This document shows, one piece after another, positions 19,639 to 29,136 of a stretch of 64,000 bases of DNA. The DNA is taken from positions 1,984,001 to 2,048,000 of the forward strand of contig NC_014532.2 in the NCBI RefSeq assembly GCF_000196875.2. The letters run 5' to 3'. Origin of the DNA: Halomonas elongata DSM 2581. Its GTDB lineage: Bacteria; Pseudomonadota; Gammaproteobacteria; Pseudomonadales; Halomonadaceae. The position numbers and the translations under genes are program-made. The number at the start of each line of letters is the position of its first letter. Position 1 is the first letter of the stretch. The notes under the pieces are model-generated. The model was not told the origin of the DNA, searched no databases, and saw only the letters and a program-made list of their open reading frames with translations.

Positions 19639-21675
19639 ATGTCGAATACCGCTCCGCGCAAGATTCTGGTCACCAGCGCCCTGCCCTACGCCAACGGCGC
19701 CATTCACCTGGGCCATCTCCTGGAATACATCCAGACCGACATCTGGGTGCGCTTCCAGAAGAGTCGTGGTCACGACTGCCACTATGTGTGCGCCGACGAT
19801 GCCCATGGCACCGCCATCATGTTGCGCGCCGAGCAGGAAGGCATCACCTCCGAGGCACTGATCGACCGGGTCTCCCGCGAGCATCAGGCGGATTTCGCCC
19901 GTTTCGGCGTGGGCTTCGACAACTATCACTCGACCCACTCCGAGGAAAACCGCTATTTCAGCGAGTTGATCTACACCCGGCTGCGTGAAAAAGGGCATAT
20001 CGCCACCCGCGATATCGAGCAGATGTACGATCCGGCAAAGGGACTCTTCCTCGCCGACCGCTTCATCAAGGGCACCTGCCCCAAGTGCCGGACCGAGGAT
20101 CAGTACGGCGACAACTGCGAGGCCTGCGGCGCCACCTACACGCCGGCAGAGCTGATCGATCCCGTCTCGGCGATCTCCGGGGCCACGCCCGAAGTACGCA
20201 GCTCGACCCACTACTTCTTCAAGCTGCCCGACTTCGCCGACTTCATGCATGAGTGGATCAATGACGGCCACGTACAGCCCCAGATCCGCAACAAGCTGCT
20301 GGAGTGGTTCGAATCCGGCTTCAACGAATGGGACATCTCCCGGGATGCGCCCTACTTCGGCTTCGAGATTCCCGACGCGCCGGGCAAGTACTTCTATGTC
20401 TGGCTCGACGCGCCGATCGGCTACCTGGCGAGCTTCAAGAACCTCTGCGACCGCGAAGGCATCGACTTCGACGCCTACTGGAACAGCGATTCCGAGGCCG
20501 AGGTCTACCACTTCATCGGCAAGGACATCGTCTACTTCCACGCCCTGTTCTGGCCGGCCATGCTGCACGGTGCCGGAATGCGCACGCCCACCGCGGTGAA
20601 CTGCCATGGTTTCGTGACCGTCAACGGCGCCAAGATGTCCAAGTCGCGCGGCACCTTCATCAAGGCCGCCACCTACGCCGAACACCTGAACCCGGAGTAC
20701 CTGCGCTACTACTTCGCCGCCAAGCTCACCGCCGGCGTCGACGACCTGGACCTCAACCTCGAGGACTTCGCCCAGCGCGTCAATTCGGACCTGGTCGGCA
20801 AGGTCGTCAACATCGCCAGCCGCTGTGCCGGCTTCATCAAGAAACTCGGCGGCGGCAAGCTCTCCGCCCATTGTGCCGAGCCCCAGCGCCTGGCGCGCTT
20901 CATCGCCGCCGGCGACGAGATCGCCGAGCACTACGAGGCCCGGGAATTCGGCCGCGCCATGCGCCGTATCATGGAGCTCGCCGACGAGGCCAACACCTAC
21001 ATCGCCGAGGCTGAGCCCTGGGTGCTGGCCAAGCAGGAAGGACGCGAGCAGGAAGTGCTGGACATCTGCTCGGTGGGCATCAACCTGTTCCGACAGTTGA
21101 TGGTCTACCTGGCACCCGTGGTGCCGAGCATGGCCGAGGACGCCCGGCAATTCATGAAACTCGAGACCCTGGACTGGGACAGCCGCCAGGATCTGCTGCT
21201 GGATCACGAGATCGCCAAGTTCAAGCCCCTGATGACGCGTGTCGAGACCGACCGCATCGACGCCATGATCGAGGCGTCGAAGGAGGATCTGGTGGAAGAA
21301 CAGAAACTCAAGGAAACCCCCAAGGGCCCGCTGGCCGACGAGCCCATCGCCCCGCAGATCGCCTTCGACGACTTCGCCAAGGTCGACCTCCGCATCGCGC
21401 GGATCGCCAAGGCCGAGTACGTCGAGGGTGCCGACAAGCTGCTGCGCCTGACCCTGGATATCGGCGGCGAGACCCGCAACGTCTTCGCCGGCATCCGCTC
21501 CGCCTACGCACCCGAGGCGCTGGAAGGCCGGCTGACCGTGATGGTCGCCAACCTGGCGCCCCGCAAGATGCGTTTCGGTGTGTCCGAGGGCATGGTGCTG
21601 GCCGCCGGCGACGACGACGGCATCTACCTGCTCGAGCCCCACTCCGGCGCGCAACCCGGCCAGCGGGTGAGGTAA
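19639..21675 (+). CDS. metG: Methionyl-tRNA synthetase
   Basis: Charges tRNA-Met. The 678-residue length matches the E. coli enzyme (677). It has the class I HIGH-type motif in [10 protein letters not shown] (residues 24-33), a zinc knuckle [18 protein letters not shown] near residue 146, the KMSKSRG loop, and a C-terminal tRNA-binding OB domain from about residue 575 ([14 protein letters not shown]). It is followed after 9 bases by the ferredoxin gene, an arrangement seen also in pseudomonads. Confidence 0.97.
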   Translation: MSNTAPRKILVTSALPYANGAIHLGHLLEYIQTDIWVRFQKSRGHDCHYVCADDAHGTAIMLRAEQEGITSEALIDRVSREHQADFARFGVGFDNYHSTHSEENRYFSELIYTRLREKGHIATRDIEQMYDPAKGLFLADRFIKGTCPKCRTEDQYGDNCEACGATYTPAELIDPVSAISGATPEVRSSTHYFFKLPDFADFMHEWINDGHVQPQIRNKLLEWFESGFNEWDISRDAPYFGFEIPDAPGKYFYVWLDAPIGYLASFKNLCDREGIDFDAYWNSDSEAEVYHFIGKDIVYFHALFWPAMLHGAGMRTPTAVNCHGFVTVNGAKMSKSRGTFIKAATYAEHLNPEYLRYYFAAKLTAGVDDLDLNLEDFAQRVNSDLVGKVVNIASRCAGFIKKLGGGKLSAHCAEPQRLARFIAAGDEIAEHYEAREFGRAMRRIMELADEANTYIAEAEPWVLAKQEGREQEVLDICSVGINLFRQLMVYLAPVVPSMAEDARQFMKLETLDWDSRQDLLLDHEIAKFKPLMTRVETDRIDAMIEASKEDLVEEQKLKETPKGPLADEPIAPQIAFDDFAKVDLRIARIAKAEYVEGADKLLRLTLDIGGETRNVFAGIRSAYAPEALEGRLTVMVANLAPRKMRFGVSEGMVLAAGDDDGIYLLEPHSGAQPGQRVR

Positions 21676-21684
21676 GCGAACACG

Positions 21685-22662
21685 GTGACCGACCAGCCGA
21701 CCCTGATCGAGGCCATCGACGCCACACTGCCGCAGACTCAATGCGGCAAGTGTGGCCATGATGGCTGTCGTCCCTACGCCGAAGCCATCGCCGAAGGCGA
21801 GCCGATCAACCGCTGCCCGCCCGGCGGCGACGAGACCGTCGTGCGCCTCGCCGAGTTGACCGGCCGCTCGACTCTGCCTCTCGAACAGCCCGCCCAGTCG
21901 CCGCTGGTCGCCCGGATTCGCGAGGACGAATGCATCGGCTGCACCAAGTGCATCCAGGCCTGTCCGGTGGACGCCATCCTGGGCGCCGCCAAACAGATGC
22001 ACACGGTGATCGAGAGCGAATGCACCGGCTGCGAACTCTGCGTGGCGCCCTGCCCGGTCGACTGCATCGACCTGCTGCCGCATCCCGAATGGCAGGCGGC
22101 CAGCGACGAACGAGCGCAGCGCGACTACCTGGCCAAGCGCGCCACGCTGGGCCGGCAACGCCACGACGCCCGCAATCGGCGACTCGCTCGCCAGGCCGAG
22201 GAAAAGCGACGCCGCCGCGCCGAACGCCAGGCACAACGCGCCGCCCCCGCCAATAAACCGGCCGAGGCGGCGACGACATCTTCGGCCAGCCTGCGTACCA
22301 CCCGGGTCAGCCTGCTCGCCAGCCTCAAGCGCGTCGATCGGCAACGCCAGGATGCCAGTCTCGCCGATGCCGATCGCCGTGATCTGGAACGCCGCGCCGA
22401 AGAACTGCGCTCACGCCTTGCCGATATCGACCGTCAGTTGGCAGAAGGCACGGAACACACGGCGCGGCCCGCGTCGTCCGATCGCCAGCGGCGCTTCGCG
22501 GTCAACGCCGCCGAACAGGCCCGGCGCCGCGCCCGCCAGCAACTGGCCCACGCCCAGCGGCAGGGAGACGACAAGACCATCGAGGCCGCCCGTGACCAGC
22601 TCGCACGCGCCGAACGCATGCTCGAACAGGCCCGCGAGGCCCTGGCCCCTCCTTCTCACTGA
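21685..22662 (+). CDS. RnfB-like iron-sulfur protein without membrane anchor, coiled-coil tail
   Basis: A 325-residue electron carrier starting at GTG. Residues 10-45 form the RnfB-type 4Fe-4S knot (CGKCGHDGC...NRCPPGG), and residues 80-130 hold two ferredoxin clusters, [12 protein letters not shown] and [12 protein letters not shown]. The N-terminal membrane helix of true RnfB is absent. From about residue 140 to the end the chain is a long Arg/Ala/Glu/Gln-rich coiled coil with no known domain. No other rnf genes are nearby; nth follows by 21 bases. It may deliver electrons or clusters to an unknown partner. Confidence 0.8.
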   Translation: MTDQPTLIEAIDATLPQTQCGKCGHDGCRPYAEAIAEGEPINRCPPGGDETVVRLAELTGRSTLPLEQPAQSPLVARIREDECIGCTKCIQACPVDAILGAAKQMHTVIESECTGCELCVAPCPVDCIDLLPHPEWQAASDERAQRDYLAKRATLGRQRHDARNRRLARQAEEKRRRRAERQAQRAAPANKPAEAATTSSASLRTTRVSLLASLKRVDRQRQDASLADADRRDLERRAEELRSRLADIDRQLAEGTEHTARPASSDRQRRFAVNAAEQARRRARQQLAHAQRQGDDKTIEAARDQLARAERMLEQAREALAPPSH

Positions 22663-22683
22663 TCACCCCGGAACCGATCTGTC

Positions 22684-23319
22684 ATGAACGCTCAGAAACG
22701 CCACGAGATCTTCGTCAGATTGCGCGAGCACAACCCCGAGCCGACCACCGAGCTCAACTGGGACACGCCTTTCGAGCTGCTCACCGCCGTGCTGCTGTCC
22801 GCCCAGGCCACCGATGTGGGCGTCAACAAGGCCACCGCACGGCTGTTTCCGGTCGCCAACACGCCCGCCGACATCCTCGAGCTGGGCCTGGATGGCCTGA
22901 AAGAGCACATCAAGACCATCGGCCTCTACAACACCAAGGCCGAGAACCTGATGAAGACCTGCCGCATCCTGGAAGACAAGCACGGCGGCGAAGTGCCCCG
23001 CTCGCGCGCCGCCCTCGAGGCCCTGCCCGGCGTGGGTCGCAAGACCGCCAACGTGATTCTCAACACCGCCTTCGGCGAACCCACCATTGCCGTGGATACC
23101 CACATCTTCCGGGTTTCCAACCGCACCGGCCTGGCCAAGGGCAAGAACGTCAACGAAGTGGAGCAGAAATTACTGCGTTACGTGCCCAAGGATTTCCGCA
23201 AGGACGCGCACCACTGGCTGATTCTGCATGGCCGCTATACCTGCGTGGCACGCAAGCCGCGCTGCGGGAGCTGCGTGATCGAGGACCTGTGCGAGTACCC
23301 GGACAAGGTCGACATCTAG
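22684..23319 (+). CDS. nth: Endonuclease III
   Basis: Base-excision repair glycosylase/AP lyase for oxidised pyrimidines. The 211-residue length is exactly that of E. coli Nth. The helix-hairpin-helix with the catalytic lysine reads LPGVGRKTANVIL, the catalytic Asp lies in IAVDTHIFRVSNR, and the C-terminal [4Fe-4S] ligands are in CVARKPRCGSCVIEDLC. It is the last gene of the metG-ferredoxin-nth group. Confidence 0.97.
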   Translation: MNAQKRHEIFVRLREHNPEPTTELNWDTPFELLTAVLLSAQATDVGVNKATARLFPVANTPADILELGLDGLKEHIKTIGLYNTKAENLMKTCRILEDKHGGEVPRSRAALEALPGVGRKTANVILNTAFGEPTIAVDTHIFRVSNRTGLAKGKNVNEVEQKLLRYVPKDFRKDAHHWLILHGRYTCVARKPRCGSCVIEDLCEYPDKVDI

Positions 23320-23353
23320 GCAAGCGCATCAATACCCGCGCGAGCAGGGCCAA

Positions 23354-23548
23354 CTACTCGCGCGTCGACGGACAGGGCGCACCGCAGGGAGCACAGGCAC
23401 TGGCGTCCCGCTGCATCAACGTGGTCTTGGCACGCCCATCGCCCATGTTGAAGGCGAAGGTGGGACTGTTCAGGTGATCGACGAGGATCAGCACCAGAAT
23501 GGCCAACAGGATCCCGACGATACGGTGACGCTTATAGGCATCCGACAT
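23354..23548 (-). CDS. Small single-span membrane protein with a Cys-rich tail
   Basis: A 64-residue protein: a basic start (MSDAYKRHR), one membrane helix (residues 10-24), then an exposed tail with three cysteines in ACAPCGAPCPS. A CGAGGAGAG ribosome-binding site precedes the ATG, and it begins 18 bases after the YedE-type transporter stop on the same strand. Orientation and the CxxC-type motif suggest a periplasmic thiol partner that hands sulfur to or from the transporter; that role is inference. I do not recognise a named family. Confidence 0.65.
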   Translation of the reverse strand: MSDAYKRHRIVGILLAILVLILVDHLNSPTFAFNMGDGRAKTTLMQRDASACAPCGAPCPSTRE

Positions 23549-23566
23549 GGTCGTCTCTCCTCGCGA

Positions 23567-24775
23567 TCAATTGGCCAGACGGAACCAGGGCCGCAGGCGG
23601 ATGCCCACCAACGAACCGGCGAAAGCACAGGCAAACCACACCCAGGCGTGTACGCTGGCCGAGGCCAGCCCGGAGAACAGCGCACCGATATTGCAACCGA
23701 AGCCCAGGCGAGCGCCATAGCCGAGCAGCAGACCTCCCACCACCGCAGCGAGGAAGGGGCGCCCCTGTGGCTTCTGTCGGCTGGCCTCGTTGAAGCGGCT
23801 CGCCATCCCGGCCGCCAGCATCGCTCCCAGCAGCAGGCCGAAATTCATGACCGACGGAATATTGACGAGCACCGAGTCGGACAGCGCCTGGGCAGGATAG
23901 GCCCAGCTCCAGAACTCGAACTGGCCCATGTCGACACCGACCGCCTGCAGCGCCTTGGCGCCCCACAGGTTGAAAGCAAAGGTAATCCCCCAGGGCGAGC
24001 CGCCGATGACCAGCGTCAGGGCATTGCCGACGGCCAGCACCAGGATGGCCCAGAGAAAGGGCCAGCGCCCCGTGAACAGGGCGCGCCACGCCCGTCCCTC
24101 GGTCGGGAGAAGGCGTAGCTCGCCGTGCTCGATTTCACCATGGGCGCGGCGTTCGATGCGGTTGACCCAGAGCGCCACCGCGCCCAGCCCCAGCCATTGA
24201 ATGGCGATGGCGCCGGTCACGCCGACACTGTCGATAAGGCTGATCGGGTCCACCGCCGGCAGGTCGAGCCACCAGGGCAGATGAAGAGAGCCGACCACCG
24301 CCCCGATGATGAAGAACAGCAACGTGACCAGCATCCGCAGATTGCCGGCCCCCACCGTGAACAGGGTCCCCGAGCCGCAGCCACCACCGAGCTGCATGCC
24401 GATGCCGAACAAGAAGGAGCCGACGACCAGCGAGGTGCCCACCGGGGCCACGGCACCGACCATGCCTTCGCGACCACTCCCCAGAAGAGGCACCATGATC
24501 AGGGCTGTCAGGGCGAACAGCAGTAGCTGAGCCCGCATGCCTGCCCCACGCTTCTTGGTCACCAGGTTGCGCCAGCCCGCCGTGAAACCGAAGGCGCCAT
24601 GGTAGAGCGCCACTCCCAGCAACCCGCCGATGGCGAACAACGCCAGCAGAAAAGGCGCGGTCTCCAGGTAGATCAGGCCTCCCAGGACCACCATGCCGAT
24701 CAGCGCCAGGCCCACCACGAAACGATCCACGCCCGCCTCACGCACCGGCGGCGCAGCACTTGCCACTTGACTCAT
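23567..24775 (-). CDS. YeeE/YedE-family sulfur-compound transporter
   Basis: Inner-membrane protein of 402 residues with about nine to ten hydrophobic segments. It has the conserved cysteine motifs of the YeeE/YedE (TsuA-like) family, one in QLGGGCGSGTLFTVGAG and one in LGFGCNIGALFSGL, each in an inner pore helix. Members import thiosulfate or related sulfur compounds through thiol relay. It is followed by the small Cys-rich membrane protein, and a secreted rhodanese gene lies 71 bases upstream on the same strand, which supports a sulfur-handling module. Confidence 0.85.
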   Translation of the reverse strand: MSQVASAAPPVREAGVDRFVVGLALIGMVVLGGLIYLETAPFLLALFAIGGLLGVALYHGAFGFTAGWRNLVTKKRGAGMRAQLLLFALTALIMVPLLGSGREGMVGAVAPVGTSLVVGSFLFGIGMQLGGGCGSGTLFTVGAGNLRMLVTLLFFIIGAVVGSLHLPWWLDLPAVDPISLIDSVGVTGAIAIQWLGLGAVALWVNRIERRAHGEIEHGELRLLPTEGRAWRALFTGRWPFLWAILVLAVGNALTLVIGGSPWGITFAFNLWGAKALQAVGVDMGQFEFWSWAYPAQALSDSVLVNIPSVMNFGLLLGAMLAAGMASRFNEASRQKPQGRPFLAAVVGGLLLGYGARLGFGCNIGALFSGLASASVHAWVWFACAFAGSLVGIRLRPWFRLAN

Positions 24776-24846
24776 GCGCTTCTCACCTTGATGAACTCCA
24801 TTGCGATGACACAGGCGAAAGGGATTGAAGGACTTCTGGCCATCGC

Positions 24847-25812
24847 TCAGCTACCCAGCCCGAAGAACTCGAGCACCTTGCCGAGGCCACGCTTGGCAAC
24901 GGCCAGGGGACGCTCCTCGTCCTGCGTCCACTCGGCCATCGAGCCATCGTAGAGGGATACATCGTCGAACCCGGCGATCTCACTCAGCACGAACCAGTCC
25001 GTCGCCGCCCAGTGCCCGGTATTGCAAAAGGATACCGTGGGCCTGTCGCCCTGAAGCCCGGCCTCACGAATGCGCGACTGGATCACGTCCTGACCCAGGT
25101 ACCAGGCCTGCTGGTTTTCCCCCAGCAGGGTCTGGTGCGGCAAATTGCGCGAACCGGGAATGGTGCCCGGCGCCGTAGCGGCCGGTGACTGGTTTTCACC
25201 GCGGAAGTAATCGGCCGGCCGGGCATCCACCAATTGGGAGCCCCGTTCACGCGCCGACGTCACTTCATCGGCCGTGGCCAGCAAGTCCTCGCGCAGTTGC
25301 CCCTGGAAGTCCGCGAATTCCGGACGCTCTGAGGTGCCGCTCGCCACCTCGTGTCCTTGCGCCTTCCAGCCGGCGAAGCCGCCATCGAGAATGGCCACCT
25401 CATCATGGCTCAGCACCTTGAACGTCCAGTAGACACGCGCCGCGCTGCCGAAATCCGTCGGTCCGGTACCTGCCGGCACGATGACGACGGTATCGTCGTT
25501 GCCGATGCCCAGGCCGCCAATCAGCCGTTCCAGGCTGGAGATCGGCGGCAGGAGGCCGGACACGCCATCCCGGGTCTCCCGCCAGCCATCATCGGTATAA
25601 CTGCTGTAGAGACTGCCGGGAATATGAGCCGCCTCGAAGCTGCCGCGATCGCCACCCTCATCGATACCGGACCGTACGTCCAGCACCACCAGGTTATCGT
25701 CGCCGAGCCGCTGAGCCAGCCAGTCGGCCGTCACCAGAGGCGGAACATCGGCCGCCAGGGCCGGTGACATGCCGAGCATCAGCAATGCCGTCGTCAACAT
25801 GGACCGCCACAT
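24847..25812 (-). CDS. Secreted tandem-rhodanese sulfurtransferase
   Basis: A 321-residue protein with a signal peptide (MWRSMLTTALLMLGMSPALA, cleavage after ALA). The first rhodanese domain (about 25-150) lacks an active cysteine; the second (about 170-300) has FCNTGHWAATDW with the catalytic Cys. It should move sulfane sulfur from a donor such as thiosulfate in the periplasm. ATG 25812 was chosen over an upstream GTG 25827 because GGAG lies 9 bases before it and the signal peptide starts there. The YedE-type transporter is encoded next on the same strand. Confidence 0.87.
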   Translation of the reverse strand: MWRSMLTTALLMLGMSPALAADVPPLVTADWLAQRLGDDNLVVLDVRSGIDEGGDRGSFEAAHIPGSLYSSYTDDGWRETRDGVSGLLPPISSLERLIGGLGIGNDDTVVIVPAGTGPTDFGSAARVYWTFKVLSHDEVAILDGGFAGWKAQGHEVASGTSERPEFADFQGQLREDLLATADEVTSARERGSQLVDARPADYFRGENQSPAATAPGTIPGSRNLPHQTLLGENQQAWYLGQDVIQSRIREAGLQGDRPTVSFCNTGHWAATDWFVLSEIAGFDDVSLYDGSMAEWTQDEERPLAVAKRGLGKVLEFFGLGS

Positions 25813-25951
25813 AATACTTGACTCCACTACTGGGGTTTAGGAGCGTCCATTATCCGACTCATGATCTCGACTTCAATATGTTTCAAGAGAATAAATTGTC
25901 AGACTCTCGGAAGGCATCGGCATAAGGAAAAGGTGGGATACTTCGCCGAGA

Positions 25952-26974
25952 TCACAACCCCTCGGCTTCCAGATGGTCGGCCAGGGTCTCGAGTATCGGC
26001 AGTCCCTGCACATCCGAGGGCAGCCAGGGTAGGTGCGGCCGCGGCAGGTGGGAGAATTCCTCGTCGATGCGCGCCAGGTAGCTCGCCTCCTGACGGCGCC
26101 GGGCGGCCAGAAATTCGCCATCGGCGTCCGCCGGCAACACCCGATTGACCAGCGCCGCCGCCACCGGAATGCCCGCCTGCTCGAGCGAACTCACCGCACG
26201 AGCGGTCTCGAGAATCGGCAAGCGTTCCGGGGTCAGCACGAACAGGAAGGCATTGGCCTCGGCATCCTCGATCTGCCGTCGCGCCCGATGAAAAAGACGA
26301 CGACGCGCCAGCAGCGTCTCGGCGATGTCCCGGGTGCGCGTATCCAGGCTGTCGCGCTTGCCTTCGGCGCCCTCGTCGAATGGCGAATCCAGGTCTCTGC
26401 CGGAGCCGGGCGTCAGGTGATCGAGCACCTTGCCCAACTGCTCGGACTTGCGATTGTGGGCCAGCAGGCCATCGGTCCAGGCCGCCATGGCCTCAGGCAG
26501 GCTCAGCAGACGCAGGGTGTGTCCGGTGGGTGCGGTATCGAAGATGATCAGGTCGTAGGGAGCTTCATCGTCGGTCATCAACCGTGAAAGACGCTCCAGC
26601 AAGGCCGCTTCCTGGGTGCCCGGCGATTGCCGCGACAGCCGCATCTGGCGCTCCAGTTCGTCCATCATGCCCGGCGCGGCATACCGGCGCATCTGCGCGG
26701 TCACCCGGGAGAGATGGGCCTCGACCTCGACATCCGGGTCGATCTCCATGGCGTCCAGACCCGGTCGAACACGGCGCGGCGTATCGCCCAGCGCGATATC
26801 GAAGACATCACCCAGGCTGTGAGCGGGATCCGTCGATGCCACCAGAACGCGACGACCACGACGCGCCGCCAGCACGCCAAGCGCGGCGGCGACCGACGTC
26901 TTGCCGACGCCGCCCTTGCCGCCCACCCACAGCAGGCGACGTTCGAGCAGTTCCCTCATCGACTCTTCAGGCAT
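25952..26974 (-). CDS. ArsA/GET3-like ATPase linked to CstA
   Basis: A 340-residue deviant-Walker ATPase: the P-loop GKGGVGKTSVAAALG is at residues 18-32, with DTAPTGHTLRLLSLPE (switch II) near residue 146. Family members are arsenite pump ATPases or carriers of membrane proteins. No arsenic genes are nearby. Instead the gene lies 9 bases after the Cys-Cys-ending small protein gene and is the third gene of the cstA operon. It probably serves assembly or regulation of the transporter; this is inference. Confidence 0.85.
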   Translation of the reverse strand: MPEESMRELLERRLLWVGGKGGVGKTSVAAALGVLAARRGRRVLVASTDPAHSLGDVFDIALGDTPRRVRPGLDAMEIDPDVEVEAHLSRVTAQMRRYAAPGMMDELERQMRLSRQSPGTQEAALLERLSRLMTDDEAPYDLIIFDTAPTGHTLRLLSLPEAMAAWTDGLLAHNRKSEQLGKVLDHLTPGSGRDLDSPFDEGAEGKRDSLDTRTRDIAETLLARRRLFHRARRQIEDAEANAFLFVLTPERLPILETARAVSSLEQAGIPVAAALVNRVLPADADGEFLAARRRQEASYLARIDEEFSHLPRPHLPWLPSDVQGLPILETLADHLEAEGL

Positions 26975-26983
26975 GATCGGCTC

Positions 26984-27277
26984 TCAGCAACAGCGGAAAT
27001 CGTCCAGCGGCGAGCGCTCCATACCCATCCGCTGGTGCCAGTCGTGGAAGCGCTCCATCAGCAATGGCTGCAGCTCCAGGGTGTAGTAGCCAACCGGATT
27101 CGGCATGCCCATCAATTCCGAGAAGACCAGCAGCATGAACAGGTCGTCTTCATCGCGACGTGCCCGGGCGATGGCGCCCCGATATGGCGCCGAATAGGCT
27201 TCCTCGGCGAAGTGACGGGCCCGCCCCAGCCAGCGCCGCCAGCGCTGGGCCAAGGCATCATCCCGAGCATCGCGCAT
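26984..27277 (-). CDS. Cory-CC-star-type small protein (ends Cys-Cys-stop)
   Basis: A 97-residue soluble protein. ATG 27277 has a strong GGGAGGAG site that sits at the very end of cstA. It contains an Arg/Trp-rich helix, a hydrophobic DLFMLLVFSELMGMPNP segment, then GYYTLELQPLLMERF, and ends DDFRCC followed by TGA. That ending and the neighbourhood fit the family named cory-CC-star. YbdD/YjiX, the usual CstA companion, also ends in Cys-Cys and has a GMP..Y segment, so the two may be functionally equivalent. Biochemical role unknown. Confidence 0.75.
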   Translation of the reverse strand: MRDARDDALAQRWRRWLGRARHFAEEAYSAPYRGAIARARRDEDDLFMLLVFSELMGMPNPVGYYTLELQPLLMERFHDWHQRMGMERSPLDDFRCC

Positions 27278-27291
27278 CGTCTCCTCCCGCC

Positions 27292-28962
27292 TTATTTGGC
27301 TGCCTGGGCTTCGCCGCGCAGACGCTTGAGTGCCGCGGCGCATTCCATGGCCACCAGCACCGAGGCAATCAGCACCACGATATCCAGCCCCAGCAGGAAA
27401 TAGTTGCCTGCCTCGTAGAAGCTTCTCAACTGGGCCAGCAGCGCCAGCACCGTCACGATGACCAAAAAGACCAGAGGCACCAGGGTATAGCCGACGGGGC
27501 GCCCCTTGCGCACCAGCATCACCGAGACGACCAGCAGCGTAAGCCCCGCCAGCAGCTGGTTGGTGGTGCCGAACAGCGGCCAGATGATCAGCCCGCCCGA
27601 ACCATCGGCGCCGGCCCCGAAGGCCAGGATCAGGCAGGAGCCCACCGCCAGCAGCGTCGCGACCGCCGGTTTCTTCATCCAGGCCAGGTCATAGATCTCG
27701 CCCCACTCCTGGAAGATATAGCGCTGCAGCCGCAGGCCGGTGTCCATGGTGGTACCGGCGAACAGCGCCGCCATCACCGTCAGCAGCGTGGCCGCCGTGG
27801 CTTCCGGAATGCCGATGCCATTGTGGATGATGAAGGCGCCACCCTCGACGAAGGCATTCACGCCGCCCTGGCCGAAGGCATCGTACATCGCCTGCCAGTC
27901 ACCGAGGCTGGCGAAACCGGCGGTCGCCGCCAGGATCGCGCCCAGCGCCAGCATGCCCTCGCCCACGGCACCGAAGTAGCCGACGAAGCGCACATCCTTC
28001 TCGCTGTTGAGCTGCTTGGAGGTGGTGCCCGAGGCGACCAGGCCATGGAACCCCGAAATGGCGCCGCAGGCGATGGTCACGAACAACAGCGGGAACAGCG
28101 AGGGCGTCCCGGCCGGCACATTGCTGTTGATGCCGGGTGCGACGATCTCGGGGTTGAGCACCGCAATGGCGCCGTAAAGGATGATCAGGCCGATGAACAA
28201 CTGCAGGCCATTGATGTAGTCGCGAGGCTGCAAAAGCATCCAGACCGGCAGCAGCGAAGCGATGGCGGCATAGCCGAACAGGATCAGAATCCATATCGCA
28301 TTGCCCGGCATGAACCCAACCTCGGCAGGCATCTGCACGGGCACCGACGGCCCGATGCCGATCAGCGCATAGAGCGCCAGCACACCCAGCAGCGAGACCA
28401 GGCCAAGCCCGATGATGCGCCGGTAGATCAACTGGCCGATGATCAGCGCCACGACAATGGCCCCCCACACGGGTACCACGGCCGAGGGAAAGTCCATCAT
28501 CAAGCCGGCGATCACCACCGCGAAGACCGCGTTGACCATCAGCAGCAGCAGAAAGATGACGATCATGAAGATGCTTCGCGCCCGCGCGCCGACCACCTCA
28601 CCGGTGAGCGCCCCCACGGAACGCGCCCGATTGCGCACACTGGCCCAGACCGCACCGGCATCGTGAATCCCGGCGAAGAAGATGGTCCCCAGTACGACCC
28701 AGAGAAAGGCCGGCAGCCAGCCCCAGATCACCGCGATGGCCGGCCCCACGATGGGCGCCGCCCCGGCGACCGAGGTGAAATGGTGTCCCCAGAGCACATA
28801 GCGATTGGTGGGGACAAAATCGACGCCGTCCTCGAACTCGTGGGCAGGCGTCTGGAAATCAGCGGTCAGGCGGAAGACCTTCTCGGCGATGAACTTCGAG
28901 TAGACGAGATACCCGAGTCCCATCGCGCCAAGGCCCACGACCAGAAGCAGCACGGCACTCAT
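27292..28962 (-). CDS. cstA: CstA-family carbon starvation / pyruvate-peptide transporter
   Basis: Large inner-membrane carrier of 556 residues with some fifteen or more hydrophobic segments. The family signatures are visible: NRYVLWGHHFTSVAGAAPIVGPAIAVIWGWLP (positions about 58-89) and the GTMDTGLRLQRYIFQEWGE region. E. coli relatives take up pyruvate or peptides in starvation. It is the first gene of a three-gene minus-strand operon with a CC-terminal protein and an ArsA-like ATPase. A palindrome at 29044-29060 upstream may be an operator. Confidence 0.92.
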   Translation of the reverse strand: MSAVLLLVVGLGAMGLGYLVYSKFIAEKVFRLTADFQTPAHEFEDGVDFVPTNRYVLWGHHFTSVAGAAPIVGPAIAVIWGWLPAFLWVVLGTIFFAGIHDAGAVWASVRNRARSVGALTGEVVGARARSIFMIVIFLLLLMVNAVFAVVIAGLMMDFPSAVVPVWGAIVVALIIGQLIYRRIIGLGLVSLLGVLALYALIGIGPSVPVQMPAEVGFMPGNAIWILILFGYAAIASLLPVWMLLQPRDYINGLQLFIGLIILYGAIAVLNPEIVAPGINSNVPAGTPSLFPLLFVTIACGAISGFHGLVASGTTSKQLNSEKDVRFVGYFGAVGEGMLALGAILAATAGFASLGDWQAMYDAFGQGGVNAFVEGGAFIIHNGIGIPEATAATLLTVMAALFAGTTMDTGLRLQRYIFQEWGEIYDLAWMKKPAVATLLAVGSCLILAFGAGADGSGGLIIWPLFGTTNQLLAGLTLLVVSVMLVRKGRPVGYTLVPLVFLVIVTVLALLAQLRSFYEAGNYFLLGLDIVVLIASVLVAMECAAALKRLRGEAQAAK

Positions 28963-29043
28963 GCGCTGTTGTCTCCTTGGAGCAGGGGGCGAGGATGTGA
29001 AGAGGACTTAATTAGCAAGCTTTGCATTATGCGACGAATTGGC

Positions 29044-29060
29044 GCGCAAATCCATTGCGC
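29044..29060. promoter_or_regulatory. Palindrome upstream of cstA (possible operator)
   Basis: Perfect inverted repeat GCGCAA-ATCCA-TTGCGC, 82 bases before the cstA start and just upstream of a CATAAT box (minus strand) that could be a -10 element. No binding protein is known. Confidence 0.35.
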
Positions 29061-29136
29061 CGACTCCCCGGAATGGAGCCAACGCACGGATTTTCGCGGC
29101 ATATTAGACCAAAGTTGCAGAAATTGATGATACCGC

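Noticed and set aside
19495-22344. A 949-codon open frame opposite metG and the ferredoxin gene
   Set aside because: Antisense of two certain genes. The translation is rich in Gly, Val, Leu, His and Asp, as expected from reading GC-rich codons backwards.
27160-29127. A 655-codon open frame opposite cstA
   Set aside because: Gln/His/Asp/Arg-rich nonsense produced by reverse reading of hydrophobic membrane codons; cstA is certain on the other strand.
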